Source: Symbiodinium natans
Lineage: Eukaryota > Sar > Dinophyceae > Suessiales > Symbiodiniaceae
Assembly: GCA_905221605.1 (NCBI GenBank)
Contig: CAJNDS010002767.1
Location: forward strand, 220,563-284,562
Reading direction: 5' to 3'
DNA: 64,000 bases
Shown here: in pieces, positions 38,203 through 49,389 of the stretch
How positions within the stretch are numbered: the first letter of the stretch is position 1
How the letters are laid out: the number at the start of each line of letters is the position of its first letter
The notes under the pieces: model-generated
What the model was told of the DNA's origin: nothing
Databases searched by the model: none
What the model saw: only the letters and a program-made list of their open reading frames with translations
Made by a program: the position numbers and the translations under genes

Positions 38203-40622
38203 CGCACACCTTCCTGAGACCTTTCATCCGAAAAAAATCTCCTCCAAAGCCTCTCAGAGACACCTGCAGCTTAAACTAGGCTGCAGTACTCATCGGCTGT
38301 GGTACTTCTTCAGCACAATAACCCACAGAAAAAGAATTTGAGCCCGAAAAAACTCAAGTGGCGCTAACTGCAACCCGGAAATCTGCGCCTCGAATCGAGA
38401 TGACCGGCCTCCCACGTGAAGAGTTTAACGTTTGGCGGGAGGGGGTGTCGAGCAATACGGGAACACCGAGCCTGTCGATAATTTTGCTGGAGCGTACATG
38501 TGGAAACAATCCCCAAGAACCATGACGCAACCACGCATGAACTGCTCGGATGCCTCAGCATAGTTCCCATCGCAGTTGTTCGCAGTGGAGAAGTGAAGGA
38601 TTCCTCGGCGGTGGACCTCGTCTCCATCGGGGCATCCACCCAGACCGCACTCTGGTCTGAGAACTTCTTGACTTGAAGCAGCGGAGACGTTTTTGAAGGG
38701 GGACACTTTTCTCACCCTGACAAGCAAATGTGAGTCTTAAACCCCAACCCCTAGACTTCAGGAAGTCTAAAGCTTTCGAGCTCGCAGCACATCGAGTTCC
38801 AGGCACAACCAGAATGGGCTCATAAGTCCCTTCCTGCGTGACGTGAGGCTGCATCTGCACCTGCACTAGGAGCGCACTGCCCCCAACCCAGAGACCATCT
38901 CTGCTCCCCTGCCCTGAGCTTTCTGCGCAATCCCATGCACTGGAGAGATCTGGCTAGGTCGGGCCAAGGTCGGGGCGCAAGCTTAGTGCCTGCGGGTTAC
39001 AATAGTGCAGCAGTGCAGCATGCCCCAAACGTCTTTGTTTCCTGTGGACTTGCCAATAGCTTCACTGATGCTGCTGCAAGTACCGTTCCATTGGCGCTCG
39101 GTAGAGATCTTTGTGCAATCATAATCTGCTGCTGCGGCGTGCGAATCAAAGCTTCATAGATGTGGTCAGCCACTAACCTGATGTAGTGCACTAACCTACA
39201 TCCCCAAACAAGAAACCCTTACCTGCAATTCGCCCAGAAAGCAGGCAAAGCAAGTCTTGGCACTTCCCAACCTCGATGGCCACAGGACCAGGACTGAAGG
39301 GCACGGCCTGACAAGATGTTTGCCCTAAGTCCTCAATCCTACACGGACCGCATCATGCAGGCATAAGCCATAGACCCCCTAGGCATCGAGAAAAAGGGAA
39401 GCCTACCAGGCTGATTTATCTTGGCCTGCTATCAGGCTGTCAATAGGCTTTGGCAGAGCTTGGCCGAAAAAGAGCACCTAGAAGTCAGTGACCGCGTTGA
39501 GGATTCAAGGTTTCACGATTGACGCTCATTCCATGATACGTTCCGCCATATTCCGACATAGAGAGAGGCCCTACAGCCCTGGATATTCCCCGCCCCGATC
39601 TAGACATCACCGAACGACCCAAGCCCTAACCGGAACATTTGACAGTTGAGGATAGTTTTTTTCTAAACCGGAGAAACAAGTCACAATTCAACAGAAATGC
39701 AGAAACCGAAGTCCTGAGCCTGTAGCAGGTCAAACGATGCACTTCAACTTCCTGCTCTCCCGCTGACATCCGCCCGAGCAACCGAGCAAGTTTCAACACC
39801 TAGCCCAAGGCTTTTGGGTTTGGAGATTGAGAAACCTTGTCCAGCTTTGGAAAGATTCCTCCTCAAACCAAAGATGAATGCTTTGCCCTTCCACGGTGGC
39901 CTTTGCCGCCAGCAGCTCCACCTCCGAGAAGCCCACCTCGAGAGGGACTGTCGTTTCGGGCTTCGGGACCCTGAACCCTGCACGCCACCCCAGCAGCCTC
40001 ACCTAACCTGAAAGCCACCAAAATGGAACCATCCTGAAACTGCATTGGCATTATATGAGCCTGCAAACTTGCAGGCTTATCGCATTTGGGGCTGATCGCA
40101 TTTGGGGTTTGAATCCGAACTGATGCGGCACAAGCCCTGTAATACTCCGTATAAACCGTAAACCCGAAGCCTGTAATGCCCGCTCCAAGCCTCGTCGGTT
40201 TCAGGTCTGATCTGGTCGATGAGGCCGACACCAAGCCAAGCCTGAAAGACTCAGCGCGTTCAGCGGCACTGGCCAAAGAAATCAAATAGCGTCTTGTCCG
40301 ATAGCCGGGAGTTCGGGCATGCTTTTTGGAGGAGTCTCTCGGTATCAAACGACCGCCAACAAGGATGTTTGTTCACGAGTGGTATAAATCCCCGACCCCT
40401 ACGAACCGAAACAACCTTACACCCTCACCACGTGAGAGCCTGCCTCACCCGGCTGGTCCCCGTCTCCAGATCCTGTCGCCTCCTGGCGAAAACTCAATGT
40501 AAAACTCAATGCAGGCACAGTAGGGAGCGTTTAAGCTCTGGAAGGAGCGGGGTCAGTAGCCTCTCATTGAGAGCAAACGGTTGAAGATCCGCAAAGGAAC
40601 CCCACGGCATAAGCAGGAAGCG

Positions 40623-40731
40623 AAGGAACCGAACCGCGAACCGTGGAACCGGAACCGTCAGAACCGGAACCTGCGAACCGAATAGTGAAACCGGAACCGT
40701 CGAACCGAACCGAAATAGAAACCGAACCGTA
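40623..40731 (+). repeat. (GAACCG)n-type degenerate repeat, left flank
   Basis: About 110 bp of GAACCG and GGAACC words with small interruptions. The same motif in the same orientation recurs at 43125-43230, so the pair brackets the telomeric and 110-bp satellite arrays. Confidence 0.8.
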
Positions 40732-40985
40732 AAAGGTTCCTATTCCCCAATCAGGGTTGGGCTGAAGGGATTTGAGCCCAGGACCAAACATTCCTAGGCC
40801 CTGAAGGGTATGCATTTCGAGAGTGGCCTCATGAAGAAGGGGAAGGTTCCCTTCTTTGTTTTGCGTCCCATTGTCTCGAGCCGCCCCACCCCCGACCCTT
40901 TTTGGGGTCACTTGAACCTGGAAAAGGACGTAAAGCCGTAACGGCACGCCTCTATCCATTTCACAGGTCGCACCTCCCATGTCTT

Positions 40986-41190
40986 GGTTCAGGGTTCCGG
41001 GTTCAGGGTTTAGGGTTTAAGGTTTAGGGTTTAGGGTTCAGTTCAGGGTTTAGCGTTTAGCGTTTAGCGTTTAGCGTTTAGCGTTTAGCGTTTAGCGTTT
41101 AGCGTTTAGCGTTTAGCGTTTAGCGTTTAGCGTTTAGGGTTTAGGGTTTAGGGTTTAGGGTTTAGGGTTTAGGGTTTGGGGTTTAGGGTG
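40986..41190 (+). repeat. interstitial telomeric repeats with a TTTAGCG variant block
   Basis: Degenerate GGGTTCAGGG/TTTAGGG copies (40986-41048) are followed by 12 perfect tandem TTTAGCG heptamers (41049-41132) and then by TTTAGGG copies to about 41190. TTTAGGG is the telomere repeat of plants and several algal groups. The array lies far from either window edge with different DNA on both sides, so it is interstitial: a former chromosome end, a fusion point or telomeric DNA captured at a break. The GC variant is homogeneous, which implies local amplification. Confidence 0.92.
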
Positions 41191-41219
41191 TAGGGGCTTT
41201 ATTAGCGGGCTCACCTAAA

Positions 41220-42996
41220 AGAGCCCAAAAAAGGTACGTATTTGGGAGGTCGGCGGGTGGGGGGGGTCCGGTCCGGGAATGGCCCGACCTCGGAAATACG
41301 TACCTTTTACGGCGTTTTCAGGTCCCAAATGACCCAAAAAAGGTACGTATTTGGGAGGTCGCAGGCGGCGGGGGGGTCCGGTCCGGGAACGGCCCGACCT
41401 CCGAAATACGTGCCCTTTACGGCGTTTTCAGGCCCAAAAAGACCCAAAAAAGGTACGTATTTGGGAGGTCGGCGGGCGGGGGGGGGTCCGGTCCGGGAAC
41501 GGCCCGACCTCCGAAATACGTGCCCTTTACGGCGTTTTCAAGCCCAAAAAAGAACGTGCCCTTTACAGCGTCCTCAGGCCTAAAAACAGCCCAAAAAAGG
41601 TACGTATTTGGGAGGTCGGCGGGTGGCGGGGGGGTCCGGTCCGGGAACGGCCCGACCTCGGAAATACGTGCCCTTTATGGCGTTTTCAGGCCTAAAAAAA
41701 CCCCAAAAAGGTACGTATTTGGGAGGTCGGCGGGCGGGGGGGTCCGGGGAACAGCGTTAACAGGCCCAAAAAGACCCAAAAAAGGTACGTATTTGGGAGG
41801 TCGGGGGGGGGGGGGGGGGGGGGTCCGGTCCAGGAACGGCCCGACCTAAGAAATACGTGCCCTTTACGGCGTTTTCAAGCCCAAAAAGACCCAAAGAAGG
41901 TACGTATTTGGGAGGTCGGCGGGCGGGGGGTCCGGTCCGGGAACGGCCCGACCTCGGAAATACGTGCCCTTTGCAGCGTTGTTTTCAGGCCCAAAAAGAC
42001 CCAAAAAAGGTACGTATTTGGGAGCGGCGGGCGGGGGGGGTCCGTCAGGCCCAAAAAGACGCAAAAAAGGTACGTATTTGGGAGGTCGGTGGGCGGGGGG
42101 GCGTCCGGTCCAGGCCCAAAAAGACCCAAAAAAGGTACGTATTTGGGAGGTCGGCGGGCGGGGGGGGGGGGGGGTCCGGTCGGGAACGGCCCGACCTCCG
42201 AAATACGTGCCTTTTACGGCGTTTTCAGGCCCAAAAAGACTACGTATTTGGGAGGTCGGCGGCCGGGGGGGGGGTCCGGTCCGGGAATGGCCCGACCTCG
42301 GAGATACGTGCCCTTTACAGCGTTTTCAGGCCCAAAAAGACCCAAAAAAGGGTCGTATTTGGGAGGTCGGCGGGCCGGGGGGGGGGTCCGGTCCGGGAAC
42401 GGCCCGACCTCCGAAATACGTGCCCTTTACGGCGTTTTCAAGCCCAAAAAGACCCAAAAAAGATACGTATTTGGGAGGTCGGCGGCGGGGGGGGGTCCGG
42501 TCCGGGAACGGCCCGACCTGAGAAATACGTGCCCTTTACGGCGTTTTCAAGCCCAAAAAGACCCAAAAAAGGTACGTATTTGGGAGGTTGGCGGTCCGGT
42601 CCGTTCCCGGCCCGACCTCCGAAATACGTGCCCTTTACAGCGTTTTCAGGCCCAAAAAGACCCAAAAAAGGTACGTATTTGGGAGGTCGGCGGGCGGGGT
42701 GGGGTCCGGTCCGGGAACGGCCCTTTTCAGGCCCAAAAAGACTTAAAAAAGGTACGTATTTGGGAGGTCGGCGGGCGGGGGGGTCCGGTCCGGGAACGGC
42801 CCGACCTCCGAAATACGTGCCCTTTACGGCGTTTTCAGGCCCAAAAAGACCCAAAAAAGGTACGTATTTGGGAGGTCGGCGGGCGGGGGGGGGTCCGGTC
42901 CGGGAACGGCCCGACCTCCGAAATACGTGCCCTTTACGGCGTTTTCAGGCCAAAAAGACCCAAAAAAGGTACGTATTTGGGAGGTCGGCGGGCGTC
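41220..42996 (+). repeat. ~110-bp hairpin satellite, about 18 units
   Basis: The landmark GGTACGTATTTGGGAGGTCG recurs about 18 times, mostly at 108-115-bp spacing (for example 41233, 41342, 41452, 42351, 42462, 42571, 42859, 42968). Each full unit has a left arm TACGTATTT..GAGGTCGG, a G-rich loop of variable length (up to 21 G at 41803-41823) and a right arm CCGACCT..GAAATACGTGCC, so it can fold into a hairpin. Then come TTTACGGCGTTTTCAGGCCC and an AAAAAGACCCAAAAAA linker. Some units are short and lack the right arm (starts 42009, 42069). Frames of up to 462 codons run through the array but follow repeat phase; I do not call them genes. Confidence 0.95.
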
Positions 42997-43124
42997 AGGC
43001 GTTCAAGACCGCCTGAGCGTGTCCAAGTGTTTTTCGCGAAGTGCTTTACGCTACTCTTCTCTTCTCTCCTGAGGGGACTTTGGGCTTGGGGTTTTAGGGT
43101 GGCTCAGGGTGTGAGGTTTTTTGT

Positions 43125-43230
43125 GGAACCGTGCGAACCGCGAACCGAACCGTCCGGAACCGTCGCTCAAACCGGAACCGCCGAACCGAACCGCAGAAAC
43201 AGAAACCGTAACCGAACCGAACCGAACCGT
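43125..43230 (+). repeat. (GAACCG)n-type degenerate repeat, right flank
   Basis: The same motif and orientation as 40623-40731, ending in three clean CCGAA units. It closes the telomere/satellite block. Confidence 0.8.
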
Positions 43231-43488
43231 TTGTTTGCTGCATAAGGGCATCGTACGACAGGCCACGCTTCTGGCCAACAAGTTGGGAGGGTGTCTAACA
43301 AGTCTGACCTCAGCGGCTGCTATTGCTGGAGCACCGGTGGCTGCTTCTGTCAAGCCGTGTATTCCATTACAACACGCTGCTAAACGCAACCGAGCAGTCG
43401 ACAACTGCTGTCGAACGGCTCATTCTAGAAGCACTCACCCCTCCCCCCCGCAAGAAACAAAACGCGTAGATAGCGGCGTTTCCCGTCA

Positions 43489-43507
43489 AACACACACACA
43501 CACACAC

Positions 43508-43541
<34 letters not shown>

Positions 43542-43549
43542 AAAAAAAT
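43489..43549. repeat. (CA)n followed by an A tract
   Basis: Two CA runs separated by one AA, then 13 or so A. It also shows as Cys/Val frames on the minus strand. Confidence 0.95.
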
Positions 43550-44094
43550 GTCTAGGAATCGACCATTTTGCCAACATCTTGAGCACAAGTGACCAGGCCA
43601 AGCGTAGTTTTCGGCTGCACAAAACAAAACAAGGACGCAACGAAACCCCCCCCCCCCCGCCCCTGCCCCGCAGCAATCGAAAAGTGCCAAACTCGACAAC
43701 CCTTCCACGGTGGCGAGAGCCATACATGCCGCAAACAACCACCACACTATACCACACTCACCTGCGACGATGTTTGGCCGTAGGCCATAGGGCAGAAGTC
43801 AATGTTGAATCAAGGGTCGCAAGCGAAACAAAACATAATCACAGCGAAACGGAAGAAATCCACAAGTGAGTCCAGCGAGATCCCTTGGTGAAGATACAGT
43901 CAGGTGCAGCTCGTCAGTTACAAACGGCCCCCACACTGCAAGAAAACCCGCCTCCATGTGGAGGCAAAAGCAGAAAGCCTGCGGGGGCAATAATGTCTGG
44001 CCTACGTAGAGTTTCGAGGGGTGCGGGGAGGGTGCATTTTAGATCTTTTCGGAGGTCTAGCTTTGTTTCCTTGCGGCTCCAAAACACAAGCCCC

Positions 44095-44790
44095 TCAAGC
44101 AAGATCCTTCCAAATATGGCTGAAGGTGAAGACCAGTGAATATCGACCAATAGATGTTGTAAATAGTGAAGCAGCTTGGTCAATGCTCCAGTACATACGC
44201 AGAAGTCCACAATAAGCCAACTCCAAGACTCGACCCATAACTTGTCCAACCTAATTTAGGGGCAACAATAGCATTTCTCAAGTTATCTCAAGTTCTCAAG
44301 CGACCGTATAGCAAATCAATAGGCTTTGTTAAAGATGCCAGGCGAAATTTTAGAACTGATGTGACAAGCATGCATCACACATTCCTTGTCGTCCTGGTAG
44401 CGACCTACCTGCATGAAACGTAGAATGATTCGATAGCTGCCTCGCACACATATAATTGTACGTTCTTCTTCAGTACAAAGAACATGCTGCTCACACAGAC
44501 CACACGAAAGGACAAGCAAATCCTCTGAAACATTATAGGGATACAATCGAATATATCTACCCATAACCAGCCTCACACCACCCTCATTTCTGAAATGTGG
44601 CGCTTCACGGCCTTGTTTGGTCGCACCCGAACCCATCATCTTCCAAGGCCAACATACGTCAGTATCAGATCCCGCAAACCGCAAGGGCAGCCCTGTAAAC
44701 GAAGCAGTCGGGGCAACTTCTGGGCCGCGTGCCGCCACCACAGATGCTTGGGGCCGGCCCCGAGTTCCTGCGGTTGTGGAAAGTTCGCGT
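44095..44790 (-). CDS. candidate three-exon gene, unknown product
   Basis: Minus strand. Exon 3 is 44250-44095: 51 codons and TGA, reading VGQVMGRVLELAYCGLLRMY ... TFSHIWKDLA. Exon 2 is 44589-44409: NEGGVRLVMGRYIRLYPYNV ... YRIILRFMQ, including CGLCEQHVLC. Exon 1 ends at 44658 (CGLRDLILT) and stays open upstream to about 44790 (GPKHLWWRHAAQKLPRLLRL). Intron 1 (44657-44590, 68 bases) runs GTATGT to CATTTCAG. Intron 2 (44408-44251, 158 bases) runs GTAGGT to CTAAATTAG. Joining keeps the frame across both junctions, which is the main support. The exons are less GC-rich than much of the nearby DNA. The start is not found and may lie in an earlier exon. Alternative: exon 2 also belongs to a 195-codon unspliced frame (44903-44316) that reads through intron 1, with a Pro-rich N-terminal part that looks less real. 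The two Cys pairs could bind metal, but no family is recognised. Confidence 0.4.
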
Positions 44791-44903
44791 AGGATGTGCT
44801 TCTCTTTTCTTTTCGGTTGGTTGGGGGGGCAGGGGGGGGGTTCAGGGCCTAGGGTTGGAGAGGCGCGGGGGGGGGCGGCGTGCCCACGTCCCTCAACACG
44901 CAC

Positions 44904-45968
44904 CCAGCTTGCAGTCCGTCTAAGCTAAGTTTGGACAATCTCACAAAGGCATAGCTCCATAAAGTCGTGAAGCGTCAGCCTTCACAATCCAGAAAAGGAA
45001 TGCTGATTCCGCAGTGTTCAGTTGTCCTGGCGAAACCAAGCTGGGCTTTAGGAGGAAAGGCCTCAGACAGAGCTTGTCGGGTTGGGGTGCAGGTCGCTTG
45101 ACGTCAGGGAGGGGAGTCACCTTGCCCTGGGCATGTAACCCAGCTAAGCAGCTGCTAAGCAGACACCTTGAAAAGTTGCAGAATCACAGCTTGTACCATC
45201 CCAACCCTACCCTACGCAATATTGAAATGATCGCATCCGCTGTGACGTTTCTCTTTTGGGTCGCTGTCTTGATGGAACAGGCACCAAACAGGCACCAAGC
45301 AAGTCGGGTTGGGGGCTACGTCGTAGGCCCAAAGCCGAAGATCCGAAACGGGTCATTAACGAAGGCCGCCCTCCAGAAACCCAGGGTGGCAATGCAAACC
45401 CTTTTTTCTTGATGGGGTTCTCAATGATGAAGCCACCTCCGGGAAGCCCTCAAAAAAGGAAAAGGAAACAAGGGCACAATGGGTCCTATGTCGTATGTCC
45501 TAAACAGAGTTCATGGACCTGAGGCCGCACACGGCCCGAGCGCGAACGCCGTCTTCGTGGGATGGGTGGCCATCAACGTCGACTGTTGGGCAAGGCTCGG
45601 GGATTTGAAGCGCTAGCCTGCTTAGGTCTTTTGAGGGTTTAACTGGCAGGGCTTTAGGGTGGAAGCCAAAAGCCTCCCTGAATCCGTGCACCAGGGCCTT
45701 CGCTGTGTATCCTTGCCTTCATAAAATGGCGTTTGTTGGGTTTGGGCTTGCCCCATGAGGTAGTCGCAGGGTTTACCTCTGATTGTTTTTCCTTAAACCC
45801 TCCTCACTCTGCAAAAGGCCATTGTCTGCGCAGATAGTTCGGTGAGCTTTGCAGATGGGCCGTGGCTTCCGGTGTCCGTCCTGATACAGCATGAATTCCA
45901 AGACTGATATTTCGGCAAGGCACGCCTGTGCGAAACTAGCGGGACTATACGCCCGGGCCATGCACCCT
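44904..45968. other. non-genic sequence
   Basis: Short overlapping frames only. A plus-strand frame at 45014-45412 (132 codons) reads FLFWVAVLMEQAPNRHQ but has no other support. Confidence 0.35.
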
Positions 45969-46235
45969 GGGCAACTGTGCCTTACGAAGCAGGCCAGAGG
46001 CTCAGGCGGGCAACTGTACTGAAAATGTTGCCTTATCTCAGCAGGCCAGGGAGGCTCAGGCGGGCAACTGTACCGAATATGTTGCCTTCCTCAAGGCCAG
46101 GGAGGCTCAGGCCGGCAATTGTGCCGAAAATATTGCTTTTCTAAGCAGGCCAGGGAGGCTCAAGCCACTGTACACTAACGCTGCCTTGCCAGGCCAGGCA
46201 AAGCTCAGGCGGGCAACTGTGCCGAAAATGTTTAC
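45969..46235 (+). repeat. ~50-bp satellite, about five units
   Basis: The core CAGGCCAGGGAGGCTCAGGC, followed by GGGCAACTGTACCGAAAATG and TTGCCTT, repeats at 48-54-bp spacing (CAACTG-type landmarks at 46011, 46065, 46116, 46166, 46214). The same family occurs inverted at 61728-61838. Confidence 0.9.
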
Positions 46236-46294
46236 AGGTAATTTGCACGATTCCCTGCTCGTGTTGAGTCGGGCGGGAGTTTTGTTGCGCTACC

Positions 46295-46582
46295 ATGTCT
46301 TTCGCTGGCAGAGGACTCGGAGTGCAAGCAAGTGAATTTTACGTGGCCTCGCCAGCGGGAGAATTTCTTCGCTGGGTTAAACATGTTCTCTTTTGTGGTC
46401 GGACGGAGGAATTTAGAAGGTCCATACCCGAAATCCACACTTCGTGGAGGAGTCTAATGGGGAAGGGGGTTTGCAAGTACATGTTAGCAAGACTGCCCGA
46501 TGCGACGAACTTTCGTCCTGCCTGCGTACATCCTCACCCGCTCGTGGTGTGCAGCGGCGCTTCACGGAGTTTCAGGGTGTGA
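46295..46582 (+). CDS. candidate small gene, 95 residues, unknown product
   Basis: The ATG at 46295 is in a GCTACCATG context and opens a frame to TGA at 46580. It includes ASEFYVASPAGEFLRWVKHV, CGRTEEFRRSIPEIH and SLMGKGVCKYMLARLPDATN. The composition is protein-like with few low-complexity stretches. The frame begins about 60 bases after the ~50-bp satellite, which could be the promoter side by position only. A minus-strand frame (46438-46232) overlaps it and is less convincing. It might also be a first exon. No family recognised. Confidence 0.28.
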   Translation: MSFAGRGLGVQASEFYVASPAGEFLRWVKHVLFCGRTEEFRRSIPEIHTSWRSLMGKGVCKYMLARLPDATNFRPACVHPHPLVVCSGASRSFRV

Positions 46583-49389
46583 TTCTTTGAGGTGGTGCCA
46601 CTAACCGGAAGAAGCGATTTGGCTTTGAGTTTGTGGGGCCTGGTCTCTGCTCTAACCCTGCACCCCAACCCGTGAGACCCTGAAACCCTAGACCCAAAAT
46701 CAGAACCTGGAATTAATTGCCTTCAATCCCATATCATCCCGAAGAACTGTCGAGCCTGCCCGTTCAGAAGGATGCCAGCGCCAGAGGGCCTCACCTTGTA
46801 AAGGTACAGTGGCGTTGTACTCAGTGTAGGGTCCGAGGTTTGTGGATTGGCGTTTGGGTGCTTAGGGTTTCGAGATGTTTAGAGATTTGGGTTTCGGGTT
46901 CTATCTGAATCTCCTGATTCACGCACCAGCTGCTCGACGCAGCGGCTTCGGGGGCCTCCACCACTGAATCCTGGACCCTCAAGCCTGAGAGGCCTTCCAA
47001 AGGATGCTCCCGAAGTCTTGAACATTCCCGAACCGAGCAGTCTGAAGGGCAAGACCCAGATTCTGCGGCGTCTTGAGGGTTCAATACGATCATGCAGGCA
47101 CGCTGCAGGCGTTGGAGGAGGCTTGGAGTTTAATGCTACATCGGCATCCTGAAAGAAGCTGAGACGACGATGCAGATGCCAACCACACCCAGAAGACAGT
47201 CTAGCTTCAACGCAACGCGGGAGACCCAAAGCAGCGCTTATCAAAAAAGACCTTGTGGTCACGCTGCCTGATCGAAGCTGCTCGGATACAAAACCACAGA
47301 ACCCAGCTGGCTCAAAAGCGGCTTGCGGCCGCAAACCTGCTGCAGGCTGTCCTTTCACTGTTCCGCCTTCGGCTTGTGCCCGAATACCAGCATCTTAGAA
47401 AGCTGCAGGGGCGCCACCAGATGGCAAGCTTGAACAATTCAAGCTCCGTGGCGCAAGTCGCCTGCCAAAACTGCTGCTACACTGCTTGCCACCCATGCCA
47501 CCCTTTCGCACGGCAGTCGAAGAAGGCCTCCCCTACTGGAAGTACGGCGCTTGTTGCCACCACCCCTCCGGCGCTTTGACAACACGAGGACACCCCAGCG
47601 GACGCATTAGCTCATGTGCTCCGCTTCATGCTCCTGCCCAAGAGCATGTTGGCCATGAAGGTGCCTCCTTCTTGCGTAAGACGTCGTACTCGAGCCCCAC
47701 ACCCGGCCAGCGGTGTGTTGGAGAGATGCAGTGTCACGGGCAACATCTCCCTTTGGGTAAGGCGTCCACGGGTTTACGGCATCAAGGTATTATCAAGGTA
47801 TTCACAACATGTTGAACAAAGTGATGTCATGCTTCCCATTCATCCAGATGGTTTGGGACTTGCGAAAGCAGCCAGGAAGTTGCTTGCATACTGCTTGCAT
47901 TGCTTGCATTTAGTCAGCAAGCCGCGCCTTGTGGTCTGGTTGATACTTTCAAAGCTGTTTGCGTTGGGAAGGGAGGGACTCATCAGGCAGAAGCAACAAA
48001 ATGCTCGAAACAAAACCGTTCCCGCCAACTCTCCAAGGAGTTTTCTCTGCAGAGCCGAGACCAAGTTCAACAGCCGATCATTGCACGCCCTCAAAATCTC
48101 ATAAATACCCCATGAGGTGTCTGGATCCCATCGCGGTTTCGCTCGGCCTGTCTACGCATTCAGAATCCTGTCGGACTCAACACACCAGACATGCCATACT
48201 CTGCAAGCCTGGACACGCAAGACCCACTGACTTTACAACACCCCAAGACGGAATCCTTTCAAAGCCCCTCTCAATCGCAAAACGTTGACCCAATGATTCA
48301 ACCTTGACCCCAGAATGCTCATGCAATTGTTCATGGCAAAGGTGCATTATTCTGCTGTTAGGCCACTCTCGAGGGCTGTCTCATGCAGCCCGTGCCCATG
48401 AAGCAATATCTCGAAAAACTCTCAACCGGTGACTCCAAAATCCCGAGCACCTTGTCCAACACCATGCGCTTTAAAGCCGTTGTCGCGCTCTCTCTGTGCG
48501 CCACGTCCAGAAGGGGCAGCATCTGCAACAGTGCTTTGGCGTGGCTTGTCAGCCAGTTCTCTACATGAAGCCTACAACCGAACTTGGGCAGTATCTGCGG
48601 GTGAGTCAGAAAAGGCCGTGGGCCATTACGGGTTCGCCTTGGGGGCGCAAGGCAGGCTGGCGCGGATATGCAAAGCCGACTCAGATGCCCATACGCCTTG
48701 AACAGAGCCCGGAACGTTTATGGCCTGTCCTATCCCCTGCCTGGTGTCCCAGCTGCGATGAAATCAGTTGTGCCAGCGAGGCCAGCTGCGCCCTGCCAAT
48801 GCCAGGAAATGTGCGGAGAAGTCTGGGTCATGAGGTCAGGCTTGGGCTTGTGCCAGGATACTGAAACCCCAACGCCTAAAACCCTGAAACCCCTCCTGAA
48901 GGCCCAAAAGCCCCCTCTGCGGCGTCCTCTGTCCGAAGCGCTCTGAGACCGACATCAGCTCAAGGACGCTTCCCCAAGCGTCATCCGACCTTGGAGTTGT
49001 GAGGGCTACGTTTCAGGCTAGGGTTTTAGGCAGGTACAGGCCGTGGCCTAGTTTTGGTGTCTACTGCGCTCGTGTAGATGTTTCTTTTCAGCTGTGGGTG
49101 GGCGGTCTGTGCCCGCCCACATGAATGCCTTACATTCCAGAGGCTGGGTCGGAAGCGCAGGACGTCAAGCCACTCAATGAGAAAGAGCCACCACCGTCTC
49201 TGTGGGTCGACTGAGGCCAGGAGTTCTTGCACTTGGAAGCTAGAGCCGGACTACGCTCCGAAACGAACAGAACAATGTCTTCGAGGAAGCCGAGTGCCAA
49301 ACCATGCGGCAGGCTCGGGCAACAAGGACACAAGCGCTTCGCAGACCAGCGCAGCCTGACGCCCAAGGGTTGAACTAGGGGGATCTCAG
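46583..49389. other. non-genic sequence, possible retroelement relic
   Basis: At 47589-47680 the plus strand reads DALAHVLRFMLLPKSMLAMK. The LRxxLLLPKxxL pattern faintly recalls a segment seen in reverse-transcriptase-type polyproteins of protist retroelements, but this comes from memory of a pattern and no catalytic YxDD motif was seen. The frame stays open to 48104 (162 codons). Neighbouring frames conflict. No gene is called. Confidence 0.2.

Larger units (their letters stand above)
24787..40622. other. long non-genic stretch, telomere-like words and small repeats
   Basis: No gene is supported in this 16-kb stretch. It contains a 9-bp minisatellite, a CTG tract, two dispersed-repeat copies and a 17-base G tract (listed separately), and many short C-rich or G-rich telomere-like words, for example near 27030, 28080 and 30120. 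The longest frame is 201 codons at 37612-38217, without recognisable features. Confidence 0.4.

Noticed and set aside
41857-43245. 462-codon open frame, the longest in the window
   Set aside because: It follows the 110-bp satellite; unit lengths vary, so repeated peptides shift frame, and parallel long frames exist in the other phases.
43489-43552. (CA)n plus A tract as the poly-A tail of a retroposon
   Set aside because: No element body, terminal repeats or target duplication could be seen beside it.
47589-48104. Reverse-transcriptase-like segment
   Set aside because: Only one faint pattern (LLLPK-like), no catalytic motif, competing frames; kept as a note, not as a gene.
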